From an uncultured Pelagibacteraceae bacterium (GTDB taxonomy: Bacteria > Pseudomonadota > Alphaproteobacteria > Pelagibacterales > Pelagibacteraceae), in contig CACADE010000006.1 in the NCBI GenBank assembly GCA_902531175.1, forward strand, positions 1 to 59,349: DNA of 59,349 nt, read 5' to 3'. Positions within the stretch are counted from its first letter, which is position 1. Every line of letters starts with the position of its first letter. Both the position numbers and the translations under genes were made by a program. Shown in pieces: positions 33,759 through 43,495 of this stretch. Under the pieces are notes generated by a model that was given only the letters and a program-made list of their open reading frames with translations, did not search any database and was not told where the DNA came from.

Positions 33759-35120
33759 TTAATTTTTTTTGCTTTTTGAATAGTTGGTTATACCAGTTCT
33801 TAGTTTTTCGATTATTTCATCAATATGTTTTTTTTCACAGATAAACATTGGAGCAATAATTAAACAATCTCCAGTCGCTTTAAAGTTAACTCCTGCATCA
33901 TAACAGTGTTTGAAACATGTAAACCCTGCTGCGCCAGGTTTTTTATGCATTTTAATATCAATACCACCCATCATTCCATATCCTCTAATGTTATCAACGA
34001 CATCAATATCTTTTAAAGACATTAAACCTTCTTGGAAATATGGAGATAAATTTTTTGCTCTATTAAAGATATCATCTTTTTCAAAAATATCTTGAACCGC
34101 TAAGCCTGCAGCTACTGAAACTGGAATTCCAGAGTAAGTGTAACCATGAAATAATTCTATTGTTCCTTTTGGAGATCCATCCATAACCGTATCGTAAATT
34201 TCTTCTTTACACGCTACTGCACCTAAAGGACTTATTCCATTTGTTGTAGCTTTAGCCATTGTTATAATATCTGGAGTAACACCGTATTCTTGCGATGCAA
34301 ATGGTGAACCTGTTCTTCCCCAACCTGTAATAACTTCGTCAAAAACTAATAAAATACCATGCTTATCGCAAATTTCTCTTAGTCTTTGCAAATATCCTTT
34401 TGGTGGAACTAAAGTTCCTGTTGATCCAGCAATTGGTTCAACAATGCAAGCTGCAATATTTTCTGAACCAAAATTTGTACAAATTCTCTCAAGATCTTCT
34501 GCCATCTCTGCGCCAGTTTCAGGTTGACCTGAAACAAATTTATGTTCTGGTAAATGTGTATGTCTCATGTGAAGAACACCTGGCATCAAAACATTGGCAA
34601 ATGTTTTCACGTTGTTAATCATTCCGCCAACAGAAGTAGCTCCGATATTCATTCCATGATAGCCTCTTTCTCTTCCAACAAACCTAAATCTATGTCCTTC
34701 ACCTCTTGCTTTATGATATGCAACTGCAATTTTAATTGCAGTCTCAACAGCAGTTGATCCACATATTGTATAAAAAATTCTATTTAAATTTCCTGGTGTA
34801 TGTTTTGAAATTTTTGTTGCAAGTTCAAATGAACCTCCAAAACCTTGTTGAAATGGTTGAGCATAGTCTAGTTTTTTTAATTGATTTGTAATTGCATTAA
34901 TAATTTCTTCTCTTCCATGACCTAAAGGATTACAAAATAATCCCGAGCTTGCATCTATCTGAGTTTGACCTTGATGATTTTTTAAATAAACACCTTTTGC
35001 TTCTACAATTAATCTTGGAGACTCTTTAAAATCTCTATTAGATGTAAATGGCATCCAATGTTCATTTAAAGAATTTGGTATTTGAGGTTTTTCTGAACTC
35101 ATAATTATGTTTCGATTCAT
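33759..35120 (-). CDS. tpa: taurine (omega-amino acid):pyruvate aminotransferase
   Basis: A class III PLP aminotransferase of 453 residues. It begins LNEHWMPFTSNRDFKESPRL, very like beta-alanine:pyruvate aminotransferases. PLP elements: GSTAVETAIK (about 125), LLVFDEVITGWGRTG (Asp near 260), and the Schiff-base Lys in MAKATTNGISPLG (about 290). Sequence alone cannot separate taurine from beta-alanine. The neighbours tauABC (divergent), ald and the distant xsc favour taurine to sulfoacetaldehyde. An in-frame ATG at 35102 (MSSEKP) is an equally plausible start. Confidence 0.82.
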   Translation of the reverse strand: MNRNIIMSSEKPQIPNSLNEHWMPFTSNRDFKESPRLIVEAKGVYLKNHQGQTQIDASSGLFCNPLGHGREEIINAITNQLKKLDYAQPFQQGFGGSFELATKISKHTPGNLNRIFYTICGSTAVETAIKIAVAYHKARGEGHRFRFVGRERGYHGMNIGATSVGGMINNVKTFANVLMPGVLHMRHTHLPEHKFVSGQPETGAEMAEDLERICTNFGSENIAACIVEPIAGSTGTLVPPKGYLQRLREICDKHGILLVFDEVITGWGRTGSPFASQEYGVTPDIITMAKATTNGISPLGAVACKEEIYDTVMDGSPKGTIELFHGYTYSGIPVSVAAGLAVQDIFEKDDIFNRAKNLSPYFQEGLMSLKDIDVVDNIRGYGMMGGIDIKMHKKPGAAGFTCFKHCYDAGVNFKATGDCLIIAPMFICEKKHIDEIIEKLRTGITNYSKSKKN

Positions 35121-35293
35121 AGACTAAATATATAAATTAACCAGTAAATTTTAGTCATACTTGCTATGTTAAATGACCGCAACTATAGGTTGTAACTTAT
35201 GACTTTTGTAGCCTGTGTAATTTATTCATCATTTACTTAAAAGAAAATTTAAACTTAAATATCGATAATTAAATTTAATTAACAGGAGATGAA

Positions 35294-36235
35294 ATGAAAA
35301 AAATAGTTAGTTTCATTTTAGGAAGTTTATTTGCTCTAAACTTAACAATCACAGCAGCAAACTCTGCTGCGAACGAAGTTAGAGTTGCATACTTTCTAGA
35401 TTGGCCAAGTCCAAATTTAGAGGACATGATGAAAAAAAATTACGCAAAAGCTTTGGGTGTTCCAGTTAAATGGACTAGCTTCAATACTGGTGTAGAAATG
35501 ACAGAAGCCATGTTAGCAGGAGATATTGATATTTCTTACTCACAAGGTTTAGCACCATTTATTAATGCTGTAAAAAAGAATGCGCCTATAAAACTAATTG
35601 ATGTTGCAATGGAATACGGAATGGGTAACACAACTTGTGTAGTATCAAATGCGTCAGGAATTACAAAAGCAAACGCTTCTGAATTAGAAGGTAAAAAAGT
35701 TGCAGTGCCTTTAGGTACTATGGCTGATTATGTATTTGCTAAAAGTATGGAAATTGTTGGTGTTGATGCAAGTAAAGTAAATGTTATTGATATGGTCCCA
35801 GAAGATGGAACTGCGGCTTTATTAAGCGGTGATGTTACAATGGCATGTATATTTGGTGGTGGTTCAGTGCAATCAGCTACAGAAGTTGGTTCTAGATTAA
35901 TTTCACAAGAAGAGGCTGAAGCTGCAGGTATTCTAGGTATAGATATTACTTCTGTAACTAATAAGTTTATGAAAGAAAATCCAGGTATGGTAAGGACTTT
36001 CGTTGAAGTTACTCATGAAGCTAATACAAGATATAATTCTGGTAAGAGTGACTTGAATTCTATGTCTAAAGCATCTGGAATGGAAATGTCAAAAATGAAA
36101 AAAACTTTAGATGGTTTTAAATTCTTAAATGCAGAAGAGACGAAGCAATCTATGGAAAATGGTAATCTAAGTGGTTTCCTAGATGGAATGGGAACTCCAA
36201 AAGGAAACGTAGATACAAGTTTCTTACCTTTGTAA
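35294..36235 (+). CDS. tauA: taurine ABC transporter substrate-binding protein
   Basis: A periplasmic binding protein of 313 residues with a signal peptide ending near NSAANEV (about residue 28). The lobe-1 start RVAYFLDWPSPN and DIDISYSQGLAPFINAV are typical of TauA/SsuA-like nitrate/sulfonate/taurine proteins (NMT1 group). It has a good AGGAG ribosome site and a terminator hairpin just after it, so it should be made in excess over TauBC. It is divergent from the aminotransferase gene with a 173-base control region between. Confidence 0.85.
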   Translation: MKKIVSFILGSLFALNLTITAANSAANEVRVAYFLDWPSPNLEDMMKKNYAKALGVPVKWTSFNTGVEMTEAMLAGDIDISYSQGLAPFINAVKKNAPIKLIDVAMEYGMGNTTCVVSNASGITKANASELEGKKVAVPLGTMADYVFAKSMEIVGVDASKVNVIDMVPEDGTAALLSGDVTMACIFGGGSVQSATEVGSRLISQEEAEAAGILGIDITSVTNKFMKENPGMVRTFVEVTHEANTRYNSGKSDLNSMSKASGMEMSKMKKTLDGFKFLNAEETKQSMENGNLSGFLDGMGTPKGNVDTSFLPL

Positions 36236-36260
36236 TTTTAAAGGTTTAAAACTTTTTAAT

Positions 36261-36295
36261 AGGCACTAATTTAAAAATTAGTGCCTATTTTTTTT
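36261..36295 (+). terminator. attenuator between tauA and tauB
   Basis: A 12-base inverted repeat, AGGCACTAATTT (36261-36272) and AAATTAGTGCCT (36275-36286), followed by eight T residues (36288-36295). It is a strong intrinsic terminator inside the operon, allowing read-through for tauBC at lower level than the binding protein. Confidence 0.88.
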
Positions 36296-36319
36296 AAAAA
36301 TTACTAATATAAAAGCGCT

Positions 36320-37117
36320 ATGAGTGATCTTGTTTCTCAAAATTTAAATATGATTTTTAAAACTCCAAAAGGAGAAACAGTTCATGCATTAAAAGACGTC
36401 AGCTTCACTTTAAAAAAAGGTGAATTACTTACAGTTCTTGGTCCGTCTGGTTGTGGAAAAACAACTTTACTTAATATTACTGCTGGATTTTTAAGACCAA
36501 CTTCAGGAAAAATTACCTTAAATAATAATGAAATAGACGGACCTGGTGTTGAAAGAGGAATGGTTTTTCAACAAGGTGCATTGTTTGAGTGGTTAACTGT
36601 TGCTGAAAATGTGAACTTTGGTCTTAGGATGAAAAAAGAAGATCCTGAGATTACAGCAAAAAGAGTTGAGGAATGGTTAGATATAGTTGGACTGAAAGGT
36701 TTTGGTAATACACCAACATATCAGTTATCTGGCGGTATGCAGCAAAGAGTTGCTCTAGCAAGATGTTTAATAAATGATCCTGATCTTATTCTAATGGATG
36801 AACCATTAGGTGCATTAGATGCATTAACTAGAGAGAAAATGCAGTCATTAGTTTTAAAAATTTGGAAAGAGACAGGAAAAACAATTATCTTAATTACTCA
36901 CTCTGTAGAAGAAGCTCTTTTACTTGGTGAAAGGTTATACGTAATGGCACCAAGACCGGGTCGTATACATAAAGAGTATAATCTTCCTTTTGCAGAAATG
37001 GGACTTACTCAAGATTTGAGAGAAATTAAAAAAAATAAAGAATTTTCATCTACAAGAGAAGAAATTTTATCCATGATTTGGAATATGGAGGAAGAAATAA
37101 TGGGGAAAGAAAATTAA
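36320..37117 (+). CDS. tauB: taurine ABC transporter ATP-binding protein
   Basis: An importer ATPase of 265 residues. Walker A is GPSGCGKTTLLN (about 40-51), the Q-loop is VFQQGALFEW, the signature is LSGGMQQRVALARCL, Walker B is LILMDEPLGALDAL, and the switch His lies in LITHSVEEALL. APRPGRIHKEYNLPF near the C-terminus is a TauB/SsuB-type ending. The stop overlaps the tauC start by one base. Confidence 0.9.
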   Translation: MSDLVSQNLNMIFKTPKGETVHALKDVSFTLKKGELLTVLGPSGCGKTTLLNITAGFLRPTSGKITLNNNEIDGPGVERGMVFQQGALFEWLTVAENVNFGLRMKKEDPEITAKRVEEWLDIVGLKGFGNTPTYQLSGGMQQRVALARCLINDPDLILMDEPLGALDALTREKMQSLVLKIWKETGKTIILITHSVEEALLLGERLYVMAPRPGRIHKEYNLPFAEMGLTQDLREIKKNKEFSSTREEILSMIWNMEEEIMGKEN

Positions 37118-39042
37118 TGTTAACACAAGTTGTAACAATATTAATTATCGCAACTGTTATTGGATGTATTCTTTATGGAATAAGATTAATAAAAACTGAA
37201 AGAGTTGATACTGTATTTGGTAATCCAGAAAGAGCTAGAGGTGGAACACACTGGGTAATTGTTGGTAGTAGTGTAATATTAATGCTTTGGCTTTATTATT
37301 CATGGGATATTGCAAAAGGTTTTTATCCAAAATCAGCAAATGAATTATGCCAGGTTGCTAAAATTAATGAGTCATTATTAGGTTTGAAATATCAATTTCC
37401 TATTGAAGAGAGAGAGTTCAAAAGCACATCAATTATTAAAATTGAAAATAAAAATCTTGTAAAGATTAAAAATGAAATAAAAGTATCTCAAGATCTAAAT
37501 GATCAACAAAAAACAATTCTTGTAAGTTACATTGATAGAACCTCTAAATTAATTCCATTCTTAACTAGTGAAGAATTAATAGAAATAGATACCAAAATAA
37601 AAATTCAAGAAATGACTGAACAAATAAAGCAACTCAGTATTAATTTTCAAAAGGAGGATTATCCTTTTGAGACAGATGCTCAAAAAATTGAAAGACAAAA
37701 ACTTATTGATGAACAAGGAGGTTGGGGAATTGTCACAATAGACTCTGGAAGTGGAACAACAGAAAATATTATTGAGATACCAACTGCTCCTCAGACTAAA
37801 AAAGGGTTAAAATTTCATGCAGCAGCAAAAGAACTAAGTTCAATAAATGATAAATTTTTTAAATTAAGAAATCACAATCCATTATTCAAAAGCTCAATAA
37901 AACAATTAAAAGATGATATTAAAGCTTATAGAAAAAGTTTAAATGATAGTGAAGAGATAGCGTCTGACTATGCAAAAAATATTGTTAAAATTGCAAGAAG
38001 AATAGAATTTGCAAGTATTTATCCTCCTAATGCATTAAACTACATGCAAGAAGCAATCTTAGAATTTGATGATTTACAAAATAAAGAACAAGGTGGACTA
38101 AGATTAATTGATATCCTTTTGTTTCCTTCAGGAACAATTGTAGCTAGTGGAGCAACTTGCTCAGAACAAGGTTCAGGTAGATGGTTGCCAAAACCATCTG
38201 ACACTTTTAATAAGTTTGTGTTGCTGTCAAAACCAAGTGTTGGATATAAAAATGTTCCTCTTTTGTGGATTGAAATGGTTGATGTCAGTAAAATGATAGG
38301 ATTCTTTTTACCAGATTGGATAGCAGATATATTGCCTGGTGAATATCCAGTACATACAAAAGAAGGGATAGTTAAAGAGAATTTTAAAAGTAATGTTTTA
38401 AAGGTTGTAACAGGTGACTTTAATTTACTGAAAGTTCCAGTTCCATACGGACATATCTGGGACTCTTTTATGAGAGTATTTTTAGGATTAGTGTTTGGAA
38501 TTATAATTGGTGTTCCTTTAGGATTGTTTATGGGTCTAAATAGATTTGCAAGAGGTTTCTTTGATCCTTTAATTGAGCTTTACAGACCAGTCCCTCCTCT
38601 TGCATGGGCACCTTTAATTATTTCTGTGCTTGGAATTGATGACTCTGGAAAAGTATTTTTGTTATTTATGGTCTCGTTATCTATTATGATTATTTCTGCA
38701 AGAGCTGGCGCATCAGGAACACAGCTTTCAAAAATTCATGCTGCCCACTCTTTAGGGGCTACTAAAAAACAAATTTTAAGATATGTGATTTTCCCTAATT
38801 CACTTCCTGAAATTCTTACAGGAATTAGAGTTGCTGTTGGTATGTGCTGGGGAACACTTGTTGCTGCAGAGTTTCTAGCAGGTACAACAGGTATTGGTTT
38901 TGTTGAAAACGTTGCGAAAAAATACTTCCAGTGGGAGGTTATTTGGATAACAATAATTATAATGGGTCTTCTTGGTCTTCTATTTGATATAACTTTAAGA
39001 AAAATTATAGATAAGACAATTCCTTGGAGAGGAAAAGGTTAA
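37117..39042 (+). CDS. tauC: taurine ABC transporter permease with a large N-terminal extension
   Basis: At 641 residues it is far longer than usual TauC/SsuC permeases (about 250-280). The permease core is only the last 200 residues: VPYGHIWDSFMRVFLGLVFG onward, with the EAA loop HAAHSLGATKKQILRYVIFP. The first 440 residues hold two helices (about 5-25 and 46-62) and then a long mostly charged, probably periplasmic helical region (for example TEQIKQLSINFQKED, SSIKQLKDDIKAYRKSL). I take ATG 37117, overlapping the tauB stop, rather than 37078 inside tauB. The extension may dock the binding protein. The cargo is inferred from tpa, ald and xsc. Confidence 0.82.
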   Translation: MLTQVVTILIIATVIGCILYGIRLIKTERVDTVFGNPERARGGTHWVIVGSSVILMLWLYYSWDIAKGFYPKSANELCQVAKINESLLGLKYQFPIEEREFKSTSIIKIENKNLVKIKNEIKVSQDLNDQQKTILVSYIDRTSKLIPFLTSEELIEIDTKIKIQEMTEQIKQLSINFQKEDYPFETDAQKIERQKLIDEQGGWGIVTIDSGSGTTENIIEIPTAPQTKKGLKFHAAAKELSSINDKFFKLRNHNPLFKSSIKQLKDDIKAYRKSLNDSEEIASDYAKNIVKIARRIEFASIYPPNALNYMQEAILEFDDLQNKEQGGLRLIDILLFPSGTIVASGATCSEQGSGRWLPKPSDTFNKFVLLSKPSVGYKNVPLLWIEMVDVSKMIGFFLPDWIADILPGEYPVHTKEGIVKENFKSNVLKVVTGDFNLLKVPVPYGHIWDSFMRVFLGLVFGIIIGVPLGLFMGLNRFARGFFDPLIELYRPVPPLAWAPLIISVLGIDDSGKVFLLFMVSLSIMIISARAGASGTQLSKIHAAHSLGATKKQILRYVIFPNSLPEILTGIRVAVGMCWGTLVAAEFLAGTTGIGFVENVAKKYFQWEVIWITIIIMGLLGLLFDITLRKIIDKTIPWRGKG

Positions 39043-39045
39043 TCC

Positions 39046-40101
39046 TTAATCATTAAGCAACCGTAATTCTTTTTCGTCGAAATTTAAATAAACGTTTTCT
39101 CCAACATTAAATATTTCATTGGTATCGCTAGAAACTACGTAAATCTTACCGACTTTTGAATTAACTATATATTGATAACTATTTCCAACGAATGACGCAT
39201 TATTAACAGATGCATGTATTGAGTTTTCTTCAGGACTTTTTGAAATAGTTATTTTTTCTGGTCTTAAAGAGACGGAAACTGAACTTTCTAATTTTTGATC
39301 ACTTTTTATATTAATTTTCATTTCTGCTAATTGAATCTCGTAAACATTATTATTTTGATTAATGATTTTAGCTATAACAACATTTGCGTCTCCTATGAAG
39401 TTGGCTACAAATTTAGTTTTAGGAAAGTTATACAATTCTTTTGGGCTACCTTGTTGAGCAATAATAGCATTGTTCATTACAATTACTTTGTCAGAAATTG
39501 CTAATGCTTCCTCTTGATCGTGAGTTACATAAATTGTAGTTACTCCAAGTTTTTGTTGAATTTCTCTAATATCCTCTCTTACTTGTCTTCTTAATTTTGC
39601 ATCTAAATTAGATAAAGGCTCGTCAAAGAGTAGAACCTTAGGTTTCAGTACAATTGCTCTTGCAACTGCTACTCTTTGCTGCTGACCTCCAGATAGCTCT
39701 GAGGGCATCCTATTTTCATAACCTTCTAAATTAACTAACTTCAGAGTTTCTAAAGATTTTTCTGTAAATTCTTCTTTTGGAACATTTATCATCTTTAAAC
39801 CATACGATACATTTTCAAGCACACTCATATGTGGGAACAAAGCATAAGATTGAAATACCATAGATACATCTCTATCTGTCGCTGGTAATAATGTTACATC
39901 TTCATTTTCTACTAAAATTTTACCACTAGTAGCTCTTTCTAGACCAGCAATAATTCTTAAAGAAGTAGTTTTTCCGCATCCTGAGGGACCTAGTAATGTA
40001 GTCAGTGTTCCTGCTTCAAAAGTACAACTCACATTATCAACAGCAACGGTCTCATTAAATTTTTTTGTAATATTTTCAAATTTTACTTCTGCTTTTTTCA
40101 T
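39046..40101 (-). CDS. ABC importer ATP-binding protein (AfuC/FbpC/PotA type)
   Basis: A 351-residue ATPase with a C-terminal TOBE domain (about 240-350). Walker A is GPSGCGKTTSLRI (37-49), the signature is LSGGQQQRVAVARAI, Walker B is VLLFDEPLSNLDAKLR, and the switch His lies in VTHDQEEALAISD. It belongs to the same operon as the double permease and binding protein (one-base overlap). It is commonly annotated as ferric iron, but see the binding-protein entry. Confidence 0.88.
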   Translation of the reverse strand: MKKAEVKFENITKKFNETVAVDNVSCTFEAGTLTTLLGPSGCGKTTSLRIIAGLERATSGKILVENEDVTLLPATDRDVSMVFQSYALFPHMSVLENVSYGLKMINVPKEEFTEKSLETLKLVNLEGYENRMPSELSGGQQQRVAVARAIVLKPKVLLFDEPLSNLDAKLRRQVREDIREIQQKLGVTTIYVTHDQEEALAISDKVIVMNNAIIAQQGSPKELYNFPKTKFVANFIGDANVVIAKIINQNNNVYEIQLAEMKINIKSDQKLESSVSVSLRPEKITISKSPEENSIHASVNNASFVGNSYQYIVNSKVGKIYVVSSDTNEIFNVGENVYLNFDEKELRLLND

Positions 40102-42299
40102 TATCCAAAATTTCCTTGTAATATTCCTGCTGTTTCTTCTCTTCTTCCTAATTTTCTTTTACCTATTATTAATTGCATTAATGTTATTGTAAATAACATA
40201 ACAACAATTAATGCAGATGAATAAACAATTGCTAGACCATAATCATTGTTTTCTAATCTTCCTAATATATATGAGACAGCTAAATCATAATTAGCACTAA
40301 CAAGGAATATAACAGCACTAATTGCCGTCATTGCTCTAACAAAACTAAAAACTAAAGAAGCAGTAATTGCAGGTTTAAGCAATGGAAGAATTACATTCCT
40401 AAATGTTTGAGAACTAGATGCATTCAATGTTGATGATGCTTCATCTAAATGAGGATCTAATTGATTCATTGAAGCTATGCCTGCCCTAACCCCAACAGGC
40501 ATATTTCTAAATACAAAAGCGATTACCAAAATAATTCCTGTTCCTGTAAGTTCAAGTGGTGGAACATTAAACGCAAAAACGTAACTCACGCCAATAACAC
40601 TTCCAGGTATTGCAAAACTTAACATTGTGCCGAATTCGAAAGCATTTTTTCCTTTAAATTTGTGTCTTGTAAGAAGATATGCTGTTAAAATACCTATTGC
40701 AGCAGTAGGAAATGATGAAATTAATGCTATCGCAAAAGTAGTGTTAAAAGAATTCCACGCGGTACCAGTCCACAAAATTCCTCTTTCTTTAACCCATTCA
40801 ACACTAAATGCTTCAACATAATGTCTTAACGTAAAACTGTGATCGACACCCCACATCTCTACAAATCCACCAAACATAATCATAATATAAATTATAAATG
40901 TAAGGAGCGCCCAAGGTAGAACAGTTGAGTAAATTATCCACTTAGTATTATTTGGTAATTCAGGATGAACTCCACTATCACCTTTCCCAGAAATTGAAAT
41001 ATAGGATTTTTTCCCCAACCATTGGTTCTGAAGATAAAACACTACTAGAACAACAGTTAATAAAATCATTGCTAATATTGCAGCTTTAGTTTCATCATAC
41101 TGTGCACCCACAATTGCAAAGAATATTTCTGTAGATAAAACATCATATTCAGCACCTAGCACTAGTGGATTTCCAAAATCAGCTAAGCTTTCAATAAAGC
41201 CAAGCAAAAATGCATTCGCAATTCCAGGTCTCATTAAAGGTAACGTAACAGTTTTAAAAACTTGCCATTTTGAAGCTCTCAATGTTTGTGAAGCCTCTTC
41301 CATTGCAGGACTTACACTTTCAACAACTCCTATCAAAACTAAAAAAGCAATAGGTGTAAAAGCAAGAGTTTGTGCAAACCATATTCCTGGTAAACCATAA
41401 ATCCATCTCGAGGGCTCAATCTCAAATGCCCATTCAAGAAAAGAACTTACAACTCCCGTTCTACCGAATAATATTATTATTGCTAAACCGATTACAAATG
41501 GAGGTGTTATGATTGGTAAAACAGATAAAATTCTAATCGTTTTTTTAAATTTAAAACTTGTTCTTGCAATTAATAAAGCAAAACCTAAACCCAAAATTGT
41601 TGATGAGAAAGCTGTAAGTGTTCCCATAGTAACAGTGTTCCAAAAAACACCACATGCATAATCACTATATAGACAATCAAGACCCCAAATTCCTTTATTA
41701 AATATTTTGGTTGAAAAATTACTAATTTCATATCCACCTTCTGTGCCTTTAAAGGCAACAGCAAACATTCTAAAAATAGGAAAAAAAACGAAAGTTGAAA
41801 CTAGAATAATTATGCTTCCTATACTTCCTACAATAAAATTATCTCCATTCAACCACCCACGCGAGGATAGCCCATGTGTGATATAAAAAATAAATGTAGA
41901 GCATAAAAGAACTGCGCCAGACCCTACTCCAAATTGATTTTCTACATCGCCAAAAATTGATTGAAAGATTTCAAAATTCCACCCTCTTATGCCAATTGAA
42001 AACCCCTGAAGAATAAAATAAAAAATACCAAACAATCCTGAGTACAAGAAAATTTTGGAATAAATAGGATTATTCTGATTTAATTTTAAAGTTGATAATG
42101 GAAAAAATAAAGGAACAATTAAAGGAAGAAGCCAATATTTTTTATTTATAAATACCTGCGGTAATACAGAACCGTAATCTTCTAAAGAATATTCTAAAAT
42201 CCAGTTTATTGAGAAAAACCCGTCACCTGTTACATACCATGGAAATATTAGGAAACCCAATACTCCGATGAGCATCCAACAGATAACGAGCCCTCTCAT
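40101..42299 (-). CDS. ABC importer permease, fused double domain (AfuB/FbpB type)
   Basis: A 732-residue permease with two BPD-transp-1 units in one chain, the normal form in FbpB/AfuB. The first EAA loop is EEASQTLRASKWQVFKTVTLP (about 335-355); the second is DEASSTLNASSSQTFRNVILP (about 620-640). About 200 N-terminal residues add extra membrane helices. It forms the channel for the binding protein encoded upstream (8-base gap) and the ATPase encoded downstream. Confidence 0.87.
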   Translation of the reverse strand: MRGLVICWMLIGVLGFLIFPWYVTGDGFFSINWILEYSLEDYGSVLPQVFINKKYWLLPLIVPLFFPLSTLKLNQNNPIYSKIFLYSGLFGIFYFILQGFSIGIRGWNFEIFQSIFGDVENQFGVGSGAVLLCSTFIFYITHGLSSRGWLNGDNFIVGSIGSIIILVSTFVFFPIFRMFAVAFKGTEGGYEISNFSTKIFNKGIWGLDCLYSDYACGVFWNTVTMGTLTAFSSTILGLGFALLIARTSFKFKKTIRILSVLPIITPPFVIGLAIIILFGRTGVVSSFLEWAFEIEPSRWIYGLPGIWFAQTLAFTPIAFLVLIGVVESVSPAMEEASQTLRASKWQVFKTVTLPLMRPGIANAFLLGFIESLADFGNPLVLGAEYDVLSTEIFFAIVGAQYDETKAAILAMILLTVVLVVFYLQNQWLGKKSYISISGKGDSGVHPELPNNTKWIIYSTVLPWALLTFIIYIMIMFGGFVEMWGVDHSFTLRHYVEAFSVEWVKERGILWTGTAWNSFNTTFAIALISSFPTAAIGILTAYLLTRHKFKGKNAFEFGTMLSFAIPGSVIGVSYVFAFNVPPLELTGTGIILVIAFVFRNMPVGVRAGIASMNQLDPHLDEASSTLNASSSQTFRNVILPLLKPAITASLVFSFVRAMTAISAVIFLVSANYDLAVSYILGRLENNDYGLAIVYSSALIVVMLFTITLMQLIIGKRKLGRREETAGILQGNFG

Positions 42300-42307
42300 T
42301 TAATTCC

Positions 42308-43345
42308 TTATCTAGGAATTACAGAAACATCGTTATCCCATTTGGATAACAAACTCGCTCTAGTACTTTTATCTCCATAAACTTTAAAATTATAATCAAT
42401 TAAGTTTATTGTTGATAAGTCTGGAGCATCAGGATCAGCTTTTGCTTTAGTATTAGATGGCACTTGCAAAGATTTTCCTGAAGTGAAGACCATAGTTTGA
42501 ATAGCGGGACTTAAAGCCCAGTCGTAAAACTTTTTAGCTTCCTTCATATTTCTTGCACCTGCAATAATACTCATAGATCCAACTTCATATCCAGTTCCTT
42601 CAGCTGGTGAGACCGTAACAACCGGCAATCCTTTTTTTGTTTGTTTCACACCATCATGTTGGAAACAAATACCGATTAAGTTTTCACCTCTACCAGTTGC
42701 CTTAATTGGTGCAGAACCAGATTTAGTATATGTATTTATGTTTGCATGAAGTTTTTTCATGTAATCCCAACCTTTGTCTTCTCCAAATATTTGAAGAATA
42801 GTGGCTAAGGTAGTGTAAGCAGTTCCAGATGAGTTTGGATTTGCTACTTGTATTTCACCTTTATAAATTGGTTTTGTTAAATCCATCCATGATTTTGGAG
42901 CTGGAAGACCTTTTTTTGCTAAAAGATCTTTGTTGTATCCAAAACCTAATGCACCAACATAAATTCCTACTGATTTAAAATCAGCATTTTTTGCTTGGTT
43001 CTGAGCTGCAGGTAATAAATCATTAAAATGAACAGATTTATATTTCTCAGTTAAATTTTCTTGTGCTGCAGTTAAATGTGGATCACCTGTTCCACCAAAC
43101 CAAACATCTCCTTTTGGATTTGATGCTTCTGCTTTTATTTTTGCAAAAGTTTCACCACTACTTGCTCTTGTCATAGCAACTTTTGTTCCAGTTTCTTTTT
43201 CATAAGCTTGTTCAAGCATTTCACAAACATCTATTTCAACGCTGCAATATAATGTTAGTTTTGCAGCTGAAGCTTTATTTGTAATGCCGAAAAGTGTTAA
43301 TGAAAGAACTAGAGCCATAGAAGCTACTTTAAGTATATTTTTCAT
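42308..43345 (-). CDS. ABC importer periplasmic binding protein (AfuA/FbpA-like)
   Basis: A 345-residue extracellular solute-binding protein with a signal peptide ending near NKASAAKL (about 28). LTLYCSVEIDVCEMLEQAYEK opens the first lobe, and SSGETFAKIKAEASNPKGDV is typical. True ferric-binding FbpA/FutA proteins carry a Tyr-Tyr pair in the second lobe. Here that stretch reads GICFQHDGVKQTKK, with no Tyr pair. The His230-Asp231 and Glu254 arrangement rather recalls AfuA-type sugar-phosphate binders (from memory, unverified). The cargo may be a phosphorylated or anionic compound rather than iron. Confidence 0.8.
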   Translation of the reverse strand: MKNILKVASMALVLSLTLFGITNKASAAKLTLYCSVEIDVCEMLEQAYEKETGTKVAMTRASSGETFAKIKAEASNPKGDVWFGGTGDPHLTAAQENLTEKYKSVHFNDLLPAAQNQAKNADFKSVGIYVGALGFGYNKDLLAKKGLPAPKSWMDLTKPIYKGEIQVANPNSSGTAYTTLATILQIFGEDKGWDYMKKLHANINTYTKSGSAPIKATGRGENLIGICFQHDGVKQTKKGLPVVTVSPAEGTGYEVGSMSIIAGARNMKEAKKFYDWALSPAIQTMVFTSGKSLQVPSNTKAKADPDAPDLSTINLIDYNFKVYGDKSTRASLLSKWDNDVSVIPR

Positions 43346-43495
43346 ATATCCCTCACTTTTTTATTAGTTAATGATAATAAATTTAAACGATTAATGTTAA
43401 TCTTTTGTTACTTTAAATTTAAAGATAATTTTAATAAATAAAAAAAATATTCAATTTATAGTTTAATTTTCAAAACAATTATGTTTACATAAATT

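Noticed and set aside
35121..35293. Specific regulator site between tpa and tauA
   Set aside because: I see only imperfect repeats (CAACTATAGGTTG) and a marginal promoter (TTGCTA-N17-TATAGG); nothing matches a TauR-type site well enough to call.
39046..43345. Firm naming of the operon as ferric iron transporter fbpABC
   Set aside because: The binding protein lacks the Tyr pair used for iron; gene symbols were left empty.
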